Made by a program: the position numbers and the translations under genes. From Allopusillimonas sp048270225 (lineage in GTDB: Bacteria; Pseudomonadota; Gammaproteobacteria; Burkholderiales; Burkholderiaceae_B), in the NCBI GenBank assembly GCA_048270225.1, contig JBLWTG010000004.1:124001-188000 (forward strand): a stretch of 64,000 bases of DNA, given 5' to 3'. The notes beneath the pieces are model-generated. The model did no database searches and was not told where the DNA came from. It worked only from the letters and a program-made list of their open reading frames with translations. This document shows, piece by piece, positions 18,381 through 25,273 of this stretch (within the stretch, counting starts at the first letter, position 1; each line of letters starts with the position of its first letter).

Positions 18381-18847
18381 TGAGCCAAGCGCAGTCGTTG
18401 CAAAAAAAATTGCAAAAAGGCGGTTTGATCGATCTGCCTGCCGTGTCCCAGGAACAAGCCCTAGCGGGCGCCCGTGAAGCGGGCATGACGGCCTTTGTCG
18501 TCGATTGCGATCGTGCGCGCAGTCGTTCTGCCGTCTTGCGTGCGGTGGTCAAGGCCGTGGATTTCCCCGAGTATTTCGGCGGCAATCTGGACGCGCTCTA
18601 CGATTGCCTGTGCGATACCGTGCTGGACCATAAAAACGGCCTGTTTCTATGGTTTCGCAAACTGCACTCCGGCGATCCCGCGCTTGAGGAAGACGCCCGG
18701 TCGATTATTGCCGTATGCGACGATGTTGCCGATTTCGCCGGCAATAACGAACGGCTGTTCAGCTATATCGTCGAGCATGCGGGCAAGCACCCGGAACCGG
18801 AACCAGGACATGAGCCTGCTTCATACCCCGGCGGCGAAGGCGACTGA
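18380..18847 (+). CDS. Barstar-family protein (putative RNase inhibitor)
   Basis: Barstar is the inhibitor of the secreted RNase barnase. The 155-residue product contains the barstar signature VDFPEYFGGNLDALYDCLCD (about residues 53-72) and an FVVDCDRARSR strand before it. It is longer than classical barstar (about 90 residues), with an N-terminal extension of about 35 residues and a Pro/Glu-rich tail. No barnase-type RNase gene is in the window, so a true inhibitor role is unproven. Its start codon overlaps the stop of the patatin-like gene (TAATG), implying translational coupling. It converges on rsmE with only two bases between them. Confidence 0.85.
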   Translation: MSQAQSLQKKLQKGGLIDLPAVSQEQALAGAREAGMTAFVVDCDRARSRSAVLRAVVKAVDFPEYFGGNLDALYDCLCDTVLDHKNGLFLWFRKLHSGDPALEEDARSIIAVCDDVADFAGNNERLFSYIVEHAGKHPEPEPGHEPASYPGGEGD

Positions 18848-18849
18848 TT

Positions 18850-19584
18850 CTATGTCCACGCCAGCAGCGCGCTGGATGCCGCGATCAGCGCCAGCCCTGC
18901 TGTTTCCGTGCGCAGCACGCTGCGCCCGAAACTGACCGGCGTCAGGCTGTGCTGCTGCGTGAGCCGCAGTTCGTCGTCGGACCATCCTCCCTCTGGGCCT
19001 ACCAGCAATGTCAATGAGGCCTCGACCTGGTCGAGCGCCTGGGCCAGGGTGCGCTGCGCGCCGGGGTGGCAGAACAGTGTCGTTGCGGGGTCAGGTGTGC
19101 TGTTTTCCAGGTAGGCTTGCAGGGTGCAGGGTTCGTGGATGTCCATCAGCCGATTGCGTCCGCACTGCTCGCTGGCGGACAGCGCGATGCGGCGCCAGTG
19201 AGCCAGCCGCTTGCGCAGGCGGTCTCCGGACAGCTGCAGCACGCTGCGGTGGGCGAACACAGGCTGTACCTCGGCAGCGCCCAGCTCTACCGCTTTTTCG
19301 ATGATCCAGTCCATTTTGTCGCCTGAAGGTATGCCTTGCACGAGGACGATGCGCCCGCCCAGTTCGGTTTCGATGGGGGCGTGCGCGCCCAGCCTGGCAT
19401 AGCCCTGTTTGCCGTCGATGATCAAGTGGCCTGGGTATTGGCCTCCCTGGCCGTCGAACAGGACAAGCGGCGCGTCGGGCTTGAGCCGCAGCACGCGAAT
19501 GGCGTGGTGGGCGAGGGCGTCGGGCAGGGCCACGGTGCTGTCGGCCGTCAGCGGGCCGGGATGGAAGAATCGGGGCAGGGTCAT
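18850..19584 (-). CDS. rsmE: 16S rRNA (uracil-1498-N3)-methyltransferase RsmE
   Basis: RsmE methylates U1498 of 16S rRNA with S-adenosylmethionine, using a SPOUT (trefoil-knot) fold. The ATG at 19584 gives MTLPRFFHPGPL, the usual RsmE beginning; upstream in-frame codons have no family similarity. The 244-residue protein shows the N-terminal PUA-like part (DALAHHAIRVLRLKPD), DKMDWIIEKAVELGA, the SAM-binding knot LLVGPEGGWSDDEL and a C-terminal LGRSVLRTETA-type motif (FGRSVLRTETAGLA). The upstream region holds the unusual repeat block described separately. Confidence 0.95.
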   Translation of the reverse strand: MTLPRFFHPGPLTADSTVALPDALAHHAIRVLRLKPDAPLVLFDGQGGQYPGHLIIDGKQGYARLGAHAPIETELGGRIVLVQGIPSGDKMDWIIEKAVELGAAEVQPVFAHRSVLQLSGDRLRKRLAHWRRIALSASEQCGRNRLMDIHEPCTLQAYLENSTPDPATTLFCHPGAQRTLAQALDQVEASLTLLVGPEGGWSDDELRLTQQHSLTPVSFGRSVLRTETAGLALIAASSALLAWT

Positions 19585-19702
19585 GGCAACAGGGGCGGCG
19601 ACGGAAAACGGAGTGCTGTGGTTGATATGGCGTGAGTGCAGCCAGCGGGGTTGCGGCTGTCGTGCGTCAAGCATACTGTACCGCAGGGTGGTGCGGCTTT
19701 GC

Positions 19703-19790
19703 ATGCTTTCTGTTGACGGGCGGCGCGCGCATCTCCTGTCTTCCGGTGCACGCTGTGCCGGTGCGGTGCTCGTGTGTTGAGCGTGGCTTG
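19703..19790 (+). repeat. Degenerate, truncated copy of the 308-bp structured unit
   Basis: The stretch beginning ATGCTTTCTGTTGACGG matches the outer end of the right-hand unit (reverse complement of 20563-20580). It continues through a CTCCTGTCTT that aligns with the CCCTGTCTT of the unit's closing stem, then loses similarity. It is in the same orientation as the left unit and just upstream of it. It is probably a decayed third copy. The match is by eye and moderate outside the first 17 bases. Confidence 0.55.
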
Positions 19791-19804
19791 GGCTGTGTGC
19801 TGTC

Positions 19805-20112
19805 TATTGACGGTCGATGCGCAGCTTCCCTGTCTTGCGGCACAAGCTGAGCCGGTTCGGCGCCCACGCGCCGAACATCGCATCGGCTTGCTCGTCCGGG
19901 CCCTGCGGCCCTCCCTTCGCGAGCGCCTTGCTCGGCTCAGATAGTGCCTTCAGACAGGGAAGCTGCACACCGCCCTGCGGTGAATATTGACGGGACGCCG
20001 CCGGGGCGGCCAGCGTGCTTGGCCTTCTTGCGGTGTGCTGTGCCTGTGCGAAAGACTTCTTGCGCTCGTGAACATGGGCCCCACTATCTGGGCCCATGTT
20101 CACGTCGGAGCG
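19805..20112 (+). repeat. Structured 308-bp unit, left copy (plus orientation)
   Basis: This non-coding unit has a second copy in inverted orientation at 20261-20568. Read on the plus strand it folds as nested helices. A 15-bp closing stem is formed by 19821-19835 and 19952-19966. Next come GGCAC/GTGCC (19839-19843 with 19944-19948) and CTGAGCC/GGCTCAG (19847-19853 with 19934-19940), separated by 3x3 internal loops. Inside are hairpins at 19855-19876 (9-bp stem, loop CCAC) and 19898-19911. After the closing stem come hairpins at 19968-19982 and 19997-20010, an 85-base linker containing AGACTTCTTGCGCT, and the 36-base hairpin 20068-20103. No credible protein reading frame or T-tract terminator was found. 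Function unknown. Confidence 0.85.
20068..20103 (+). other. Perfect 14-bp hairpin at the inner end of the left unit
   Basis: GTGAACATGGGCCC and its exact complement flank an eight-base loop, CACTATCT. The counterpart in the right unit has the same loop but three different stem pairs, all compensated. No T run follows (next bases GTCGGAGCG), so it is not an intrinsic terminator. Confidence 0.9.
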
Positions 20113-20260
20113 TTGGTTGCTGAGGGATGTCCTTGTGCAGCGCTGGCTGTTGGGGGCGCGCAGCGCTTTGAAGCCGTCCATCTGCGCGCCCAGCCAAACA
20201 CGTGCACGGCCTTGCCGTAGCAGGCGCCCCGCCGTGAAAACCCAGCCTTTCGCCCTCCCA

Positions 20261-20568
20261 CGCCCCGACGTGAAGACGGCCCCAGATAGTGGGGGCCGTC
20301 TTCACCAGCGCAAGAAGTCTTCCGCCAGGAGCTAAAGCAACGCAAAAAGGCCAAGCAAACAGACCGTCCCAACGGCGCCCCGCCATCATTCACCGCAGGG
20401 CGGTGTGCAGCTTTCCTGTCTGAAGGCACTATCTGAGCCGAGCGAGGCGGAGGCGAAGGGAGGGCCGAACGGCCCGGACGAGCAAGCCGATGCGATGTTC
20501 GGCGCGTGGGCGCCGAACCGGCTCAGCTTGTGCCGCAAGACAGGGAAGCTGCGCATCGACCGTCAACA
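20261..20568 (-). repeat. Structured 308-bp unit, right copy (minus orientation)
   Basis: Read on the minus strand this unit aligns with the left copy over the same 308 bases without net gaps. By hand count the outer domain (146 bases) differs at about seven positions (~95% identity), while the 85-base linker is ~70% identical. The closing stem (20407-20421 with 20538-20552) has one mismatch. The terminal hairpin is at 20270-20305. The two copies face each other across a 148-base spacer (20113-20260) that shows no clear gene. The unit ends about 140 bases upstream of the transketolase start. Confidence 0.85.
20270..20305 (-). other. Perfect 14-bp hairpin at the inner end of the right unit
   Basis: Read on the minus strand: GTGAAGACGGCCCC, loop CACTATCT, then the exact complement. 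Relative to the left-unit hairpin, stem positions 6, 8 and 11 differ and each change is matched in the opposite arm, while the loop is identical. Confidence 0.9.
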
Positions 20569-20705
20569 GAAAGCATACGCAACCCCTGCACCCCGCGTCC
20601 CAAAACCCCATACCCGCCCCAATGGTAAAATCGATTGCTTTGCATATCCTTCAATATCGAGGGGCCGGCCTGCTTACCGGGACGGCGCCTTTTGCGAGTG
20701 TTCCG

Positions 20706-22751
20706 ATGAGCCTTACCCCTGCCCAAGATACCTCCATGGCCAATGCAATCCGCGCCCTGGCCATGGACGCAGTCCAACAAGCCAACTCGGGACATCCCGG
20801 CGCCCCCATGGGCATGGCCGACATCGCCGAAGTCCTCTGGACCCGCCATCTGCGCCACAACCCCGCCGACCCTGCATGGCTGGATCGCGACCGCTTCGTA
20901 CTGTCCAACGGCCACGGCTCCATGCTGCTGTATGCCTTGTTGCATCTGACCGGCTACGATCTGCCCATCGACGAACTGCGCAACTTCCGGCAATTGCACT
21001 CGCGCACCCCCGGCCACCCCGAAGTCGGCATGACCCCCGGTGTCGAAACCACCACAGGCCCCCTGGGCCAGGGCATAGGCAACGCAGTCGGCATGGCGCT
21101 GGCCGAAGCCCTGCTCGCGCAGGAATTCAACCGCGAAGGCCACAAGGTCGTCGATCACTACACCTACGCATTTGCCGGCGACGGCTGCCTGATGGAAGGC
21201 ATTTCGCACGAGGCCTGCTCTCTGGCCGGCACGCTCAAGCTGTCCAAGCTTATCCTGTTTTACGACGACAACGGCATTTCCATCGACGGCCACGTCGAAA
21301 GCTGGTTCGGCGACAACACTCCGGAACGCTTCGCGGCCTATGGCTGGAATGTGATTCCCAACGTGGATGGGCACGACGCCGCCTCCATCGAAGCGGCCAT
21401 CGAGCAGGCGCATCAGTTCGCCGCCCAGGCCAAGGGGCCGACCATCATCTGCTGCCGTACCGTGATCGGCAAGGGTGCGCCCACCATGGCCGGCACCGAA
21501 AAAGTGCACGGCGCGGCGCTGGGCGAAAAAGAAATCGAAGCCACGCGCGAAGCGCTCAACTGGCCCTATCCGCCGTTCGACATTCCGAAAGAAATCTACA
21601 GCTACTGGGATGGCAAGCAAAAGGGCGGCCAGCTGCAGGCGCAATGGCAGCAAGGCCTTGACGCCTATGCTCAGGCCTACCCGCAGGAAGCCGCCGAACT
21701 GCAGCGCCGCATGCACGGCGAACTGCCGGCCGATTTTACTGAGCGCGTGCGCGCCTTCATACAGCAAACCAACGACAAGGCCGAAACCGTTGCCACCCGC
21801 AAGGCATCGCAACAGGCCATCACGGCTCTGGTCGAGATGCTGCCCGAAATGCTGGGCGGGTCGGCCGACCTGACCGGCTCCAATCTGACCAACTGGAAGG
21901 GTGTGGAGCCCGTGCGTGCAGGCGACCTGCACCTGCGTTTCGGTCGTCACATCAACTACGGCGTACGCGAATTCGGCATGGCTGCCATCATGAACGGCAT
22001 CGCCCTGCATGGCGGTTACCTGCCATTTGGCGGCACCTTCCTGACCTTCTCGGATTACTCCCGCAACGCCATCCGCATGGCGGCGCTCATGAAACAGCGC
22101 GTCGTGCATGTGTTTACCCATGATTCCATCGGGCTGGGCGAAGACGGCCCTACCCACCAGTCCGTCGAGCATGCGGCCAGCCTGCGCCTGATCCCCAATC
22201 TCCATGTCTGGCGTCCCTGCGACACCACCGAAACCGCGGCCGCCTGGGCCTACGCAATCCGTCGTCCGGTCAGCATCGGCATGACTGTGCGCGAAGGCGG
22301 CCCCAGCGCATTGCTGCTGTCGCGCCAGAACCTCGAGTTCGTGCCGCGCGACGAGCAGGCCATTGCCGACATCAACCGCGGCGGTTACGTGCTGCGCGAC
22401 GCCAAAAATCCCAAGGCGGTGATCATCGCCACCGGTTCCGAGGTAGGGATTGCGCTGGCTGCGCAAAAACAGCTGGCCGACAAAGGCATCGCCGTGCGTG
22501 TGGTGTCCATGCCGTGCGCCAATGTATTCGATGAGCAGGACCAGGCCTGGCGCGACGCCGTGCTGCCCAAGGGGCTGCCGCGCGTGGCGGTCGAGGCCGG
22601 CGTTACCTGGGGCTGGTACAAGTACGTGGGTGTGGACGGCGCGGTGGTGGGCCTGGACCGCTACGGCGAGTCGGCCCCCGGCGGCGAGCTCTTCGAGTAT
22701 TTCGGGTTTACTGCCGGCCATGTCGCCGAGGCAGTGGAAAAGGTTCTATAA
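20706..22751 (+). CDS. tkt: Transketolase
   Basis: Transketolase moves two-carbon units between sugar phosphates with thiamine diphosphate, linking glycolysis and the pentose phosphate pathway. The ATG at 20706 (MSLTPAQDTSMANAIRAL) fits the family start; an ATG ten codons later is possible. The 681-residue protein has GHPGAPMGMADIAEVLW, LSNGHGSMLLYALLH, the ThDP motif beginning GDGCLMEGISHEA, DLTGSNLTNWKG, GVREFGMAAIMNG and SIGLGEDGPTHQ. A TAAAAT hexamer at 20626-20631 may be part of its promoter, but no good -35 is seen. gap follows after 15 bases, so tkt-gap are co-transcribed. Confidence 0.97.
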   Translation: MSLTPAQDTSMANAIRALAMDAVQQANSGHPGAPMGMADIAEVLWTRHLRHNPADPAWLDRDRFVLSNGHGSMLLYALLHLTGYDLPIDELRNFRQLHSRTPGHPEVGMTPGVETTTGPLGQGIGNAVGMALAEALLAQEFNREGHKVVDHYTYAFAGDGCLMEGISHEACSLAGTLKLSKLILFYDDNGISIDGHVESWFGDNTPERFAAYGWNVIPNVDGHDAASIEAAIEQAHQFAAQAKGPTIICCRTVIGKGAPTMAGTEKVHGAALGEKEIEATREALNWPYPPFDIPKEIYSYWDGKQKGGQLQAQWQQGLDAYAQAYPQEAAELQRRMHGELPADFTERVRAFIQQTNDKAETVATRKASQQAITALVEMLPEMLGGSADLTGSNLTNWKGVEPVRAGDLHLRFGRHINYGVREFGMAAIMNGIALHGGYLPFGGTFLTFSDYSRNAIRMAALMKQRVVHVFTHDSIGLGEDGPTHQSVEHAASLRLIPNLHVWRPCDTTETAAAWAYAIRRPVSIGMTVREGGPSALLLSRQNLEFVPRDEQAIADINRGGYVLRDAKNPKAVIIATGSEVGIALAAQKQLADKGIAVRVVSMPCANVFDEQDQAWRDAVLPKGLPRVAVEAGVTWGWYKYVGVDGAVVGLDRYGESAPGGELFEYFGFTAGHVAEAVEKVL

Positions 22752-22766
22752 AACAGGAGTGAAGTA

Positions 22767-23777
22767 ATGACTATTCGCGTAGCGATCAACGGGTACGGCC
22801 GCATTGGCCGCAATATCTTGCGTGCGCACTATGAAGACGGCAAGAAGCACGATATCGAAATTGTGGCGATCAACGATCTTGGCGATCCCAAGACCAACGC
22901 ACACCTCACCCGCTTTGATACGGCCCATGGCAAGTTCCCCGGCACCGTCACGGTCGACGGCGACTACATGGTTGTCAATGGCGACCGCATTCGCGTGCTG
23001 GCCGATCGCAACCCGGCAGCGTTGCCCTGGGGCGAGCTTAACGTGGACGTCGTGCTCGAGTGCACCGGCTTTTTCGCCAGCAAGGAAAAAGCCAGCGCCC
23101 ACCTGCAAGGCGGCGCCAAGAAAGTCATTATCTCCGCACCGGGCGGCAAAGACGTCGATGCCACCATCGTGTACGGCGTGAACCACAACGTGCTCAAGTC
23201 CAGCGACACGGTGATCTCGAACGCATCGTGCACCACCAACTGCCTGGCGCCGCTGGTCCAGCCCCTGCATCAGGAGCTGGGCGTGCTCAACGGCCTGATG
23301 ACGACGGTCCACGCCTACACCAACGATCAGGTGCTGACCGACGTTTATCACTCCGACCTGCGTCGCGCGCGTTCGGCAACGCACAGCATGATTCCCACCA
23401 AGACCGGTGCTGCTGCGGCGGTAGGCCTGGTGCTGCCTGAGCTCAACGGCAAGCTCGATGGCTATTCCATCCGTGTTCCGACCATCAACGTTTCCATCGT
23501 CGACCTTTCCTTCGTGTCGGCCCGTGAGACCACGGTCGAGGAAGTCAACGGCATCCTCAAGGCGGCATCCGAGGGTGCGCTCAAGGGCATTCTGAACTTC
23601 AACGAAGAGCCGCTGGTGTCGGTCGACTACAACCACGACCCTGCCTCCAGCACTGTCGATGCCGCGCTGACCAAAGTGTCTGGCTCTCTGGTGAAGGTGT
23701 CCTCCTGGTACGACAACGAGTGGGGCTTCTCCAACCGTATGCTGGATACCACGGTTGCGTTGATGGCGGCCAAGTAA
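22767..23777 (+). CDS. gap: Glyceraldehyde-3-phosphate dehydrogenase
   Basis: This enzyme makes 1,3-bisphosphoglycerate from glyceraldehyde 3-phosphate with NAD. The 336-residue protein starts MTIRVAINGYGRIGRNILRA. It has the NAD-binding Rossmann loop, the catalytic ISNASCTTNCLAPL (nucleophilic Cys), the phosphate-site THAY-type motif (TVHAYTNDQ), RRARSATHSMIPTKTGAA and the C-terminal WYDNEWGFSNRM. CAGGAGTG lies just upstream as ribosome binding site. It sits between tkt and pgk. Confidence 0.98.
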   Translation: MTIRVAINGYGRIGRNILRAHYEDGKKHDIEIVAINDLGDPKTNAHLTRFDTAHGKFPGTVTVDGDYMVVNGDRIRVLADRNPAALPWGELNVDVVLECTGFFASKEKASAHLQGGAKKVIISAPGGKDVDATIVYGVNHNVLKSSDTVISNASCTTNCLAPLVQPLHQELGVLNGLMTTVHAYTNDQVLTDVYHSDLRRARSATHSMIPTKTGAAAAVGLVLPELNGKLDGYSIRVPTINVSIVDLSFVSARETTVEEVNGILKAASEGALKGILNFNEEPLVSVDYNHDPASSTVDAALTKVSGSLVKVSSWYDNEWGFSNRMLDTTVALMAAK

Positions 23778-23794
23778 GCCGTATTGTTGCAAGA

Positions 23795-23821
23795 TCAAGG
23801 GCGGGTGCATCCCGCCCTTGA
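23795..23821 (+). terminator. Terminator-like hairpin after gap
   Basis: TCAAGGGCGGG and its exact complement (11-bp stem) flank the loop TGCAT. Only a weak T-rich stretch (GTATCTGTTT) follows, so termination may be partial, leaving some readthrough into pgk. Confidence 0.6.
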
Positions 23822-23954
23822 CGTATCTGTTTCGTGTGCCGGCAGCCCCGCATGGCTGCATCTCCCGCCAGCCGGACTGCGCGGGATGCTGGGCTTATCC
23901 GGTGTGGCGGCCGGGTTGTCGGCGCTTATCTGTACAGACTGGAAGCTCCCGCTT

Positions 23955-25148
23955 ATGACTACTGTAAAAACTCTCACCTCCCTGGCCAAGTCCGATGCCC
24001 TGGCAGGCAAACGCGTTTTCATCCGCTCCGACCTGAACGTGCCGCTCAAAGACGGCAAGATCACGGAAGACACCCGTGTGCGCGCGTCAGTGCCCGCCAT
24101 CCGCATGGCGTTGAACGCCGGCGCCTCGGTGATGGTGACCTCGCATCTTGGGCGACCCACCGAGGGCACGGTCGGCCCTGAAGACACGCTGGCGCCTGTG
24201 GGCCGGCGTCTGTCCGAGCTGCTGGGCCAGCCGGTCACGCTGGTTGCTGACTGGGTGGATGGCGTCACTACCTCGCCTGGCCAGGTTGTCCTGCTGGAGA
24301 ACTGCCGCTGCAATGTGGGCGAAAAGAAAAACGACCCCGAGCTTTCCAAAAAAATGGCGGCGCTGTGCGACGTCTATGTGAATGATGCCTTCGGCACCGC
24401 GCATCGGGCTGAGGCAACCACATACGGTATTGCGCAATATGCGCCCGTCGCATGCGCGGGCCCCTTGCTCGAGGCAGAGCTGGACGCGCTGGGCCGTGCC
24501 CTGCACGAGCCCAAGCGCCCTCTGGTGGCGATCGTGGGCGGCTCCAAGGTGTCGACCAAACTGTCCATTCTGCAGGCGCTGGCCGACAAGGTCGACCAGT
24601 TGGTGGTGGGCGGCGGCATTGCCAACACATTCATGCTGGCGGCAGGCCTGTCGATCGGCAAGTCTCTGGCGGAGGCCGATCAGGTCGACCAGGCGCGCGC
24701 CGTCATCGATATCATGAGCAAGCGCGGCGCCGGGGTGCCGATTCCGGTGGACGTGGTATGCGCCAAATCGTTCAGCGCGGATGCCGAGGCGACCGTCAAG
24801 GCGGCAGACGAAGTGGCCGAGGACGACATGATTCTGGATATCGGCCCCAAGACGGCGCAACAGTTGGCCGGGATTCTCGCCAAGGCGGGCACGATTGTCT
24901 GGAACGGCCCGGTGGGCGTGTTCGAGTTCGACGCGTTTGCGCAGGGCACCCAGGTGGTGTCCCGGGCCATTGCCGATTCGCAGGGATTTTCGATTGCAGG
25001 CGGCGGCGATACGCTTGCGGCCATTGCCAAGTATCATATCGAAGACAAAATCGGATATATCTCAACCGGCGGCGGGGCTTTCCTGGAATTTCTCGAAGGC
25101 CGCACGCTGCCTGCGGTGGATATTCTTCAGCAGCGCGCCCAGGCCTGA
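23955..25148 (+). CDS. pgk: Phosphoglycerate kinase
   Basis: Pgk transfers the acyl phosphate of 1,3-bisphosphoglycerate to ADP. The ATG at 23955 begins MTTVKTLTSLAKSDALAGKRVFIRSDLNVPL, the expected start; the open frame upstream has no similarity. The 397-residue protein includes SHLGRPTEG, LLENCRCNVGEKKNDPE, AIVGGSKVSTKL, VVGGGIANTF, WNGPVGVFE and GGGDTLAAIAKY, which are the standard substrate and nucleotide sites. It follows gap by about 180 bases with a hairpin between. Confidence 0.97.
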   Translation: MTTVKTLTSLAKSDALAGKRVFIRSDLNVPLKDGKITEDTRVRASVPAIRMALNAGASVMVTSHLGRPTEGTVGPEDTLAPVGRRLSELLGQPVTLVADWVDGVTTSPGQVVLLENCRCNVGEKKNDPELSKKMAALCDVYVNDAFGTAHRAEATTYGIAQYAPVACAGPLLEAELDALGRALHEPKRPLVAIVGGSKVSTKLSILQALADKVDQLVVGGGIANTFMLAAGLSIGKSLAEADQVDQARAVIDIMSKRGAGVPIPVDVVCAKSFSADAEATVKAADEVAEDDMILDIGPKTAQQLAGILAKAGTIVWNGPVGVFEFDAFAQGTQVVSRAIADSQGFSIAGGGDTLAAIAKYHIEDKIGYISTGGGAFLEFLEGRTLPAVDILQQRAQA

Positions 25149-25163
25149 TTGCGGGGCTGGCGC

Positions 25164-25204
25164 GGCAGGGTGGCCGGGGTTGAGGCAGGCTCCGGCCACC
25201 TGCC
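25164..25204 (+). terminator. Hairpin after pgk
   Basis: GGCAGGGTGGCCGG pairs with CCGGCCACCTGCC around a 14-base loop, with one bulged G. No strong T run follows. It is probably a transcript 3' end or partial terminator between pgk and the aldehyde dehydrogenase gene. Confidence 0.5.
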
Positions 25205-25273
25205 GTTTGCGCGGTGCGCATTCACACCTGCGAGTCACCCGACGACAGGGCGTATCCAGGAGGAGACAGGGCT

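Noticed and set aside
20068..20305. The two 36-base hairpins as ordinary intrinsic terminators
   Set aside because: No T tract follows either stem. The loops are conserved and the stems covary, which is not expected of terminators.
19804..20705. Several open frames of 60-125 codons in the repeat block, and long frames extending into tkt from 20405 and 20490
   Set aside because: They run through inverted repeats, so both strands appear open. They have no ribosome binding sites or recognisable motifs, and the tkt similarity begins only at 20706.
20523..22721. 732-codon minus-strand frame opposite tkt
   Set aside because: Antisense to an unmistakable transketolase, with no motif of its own.
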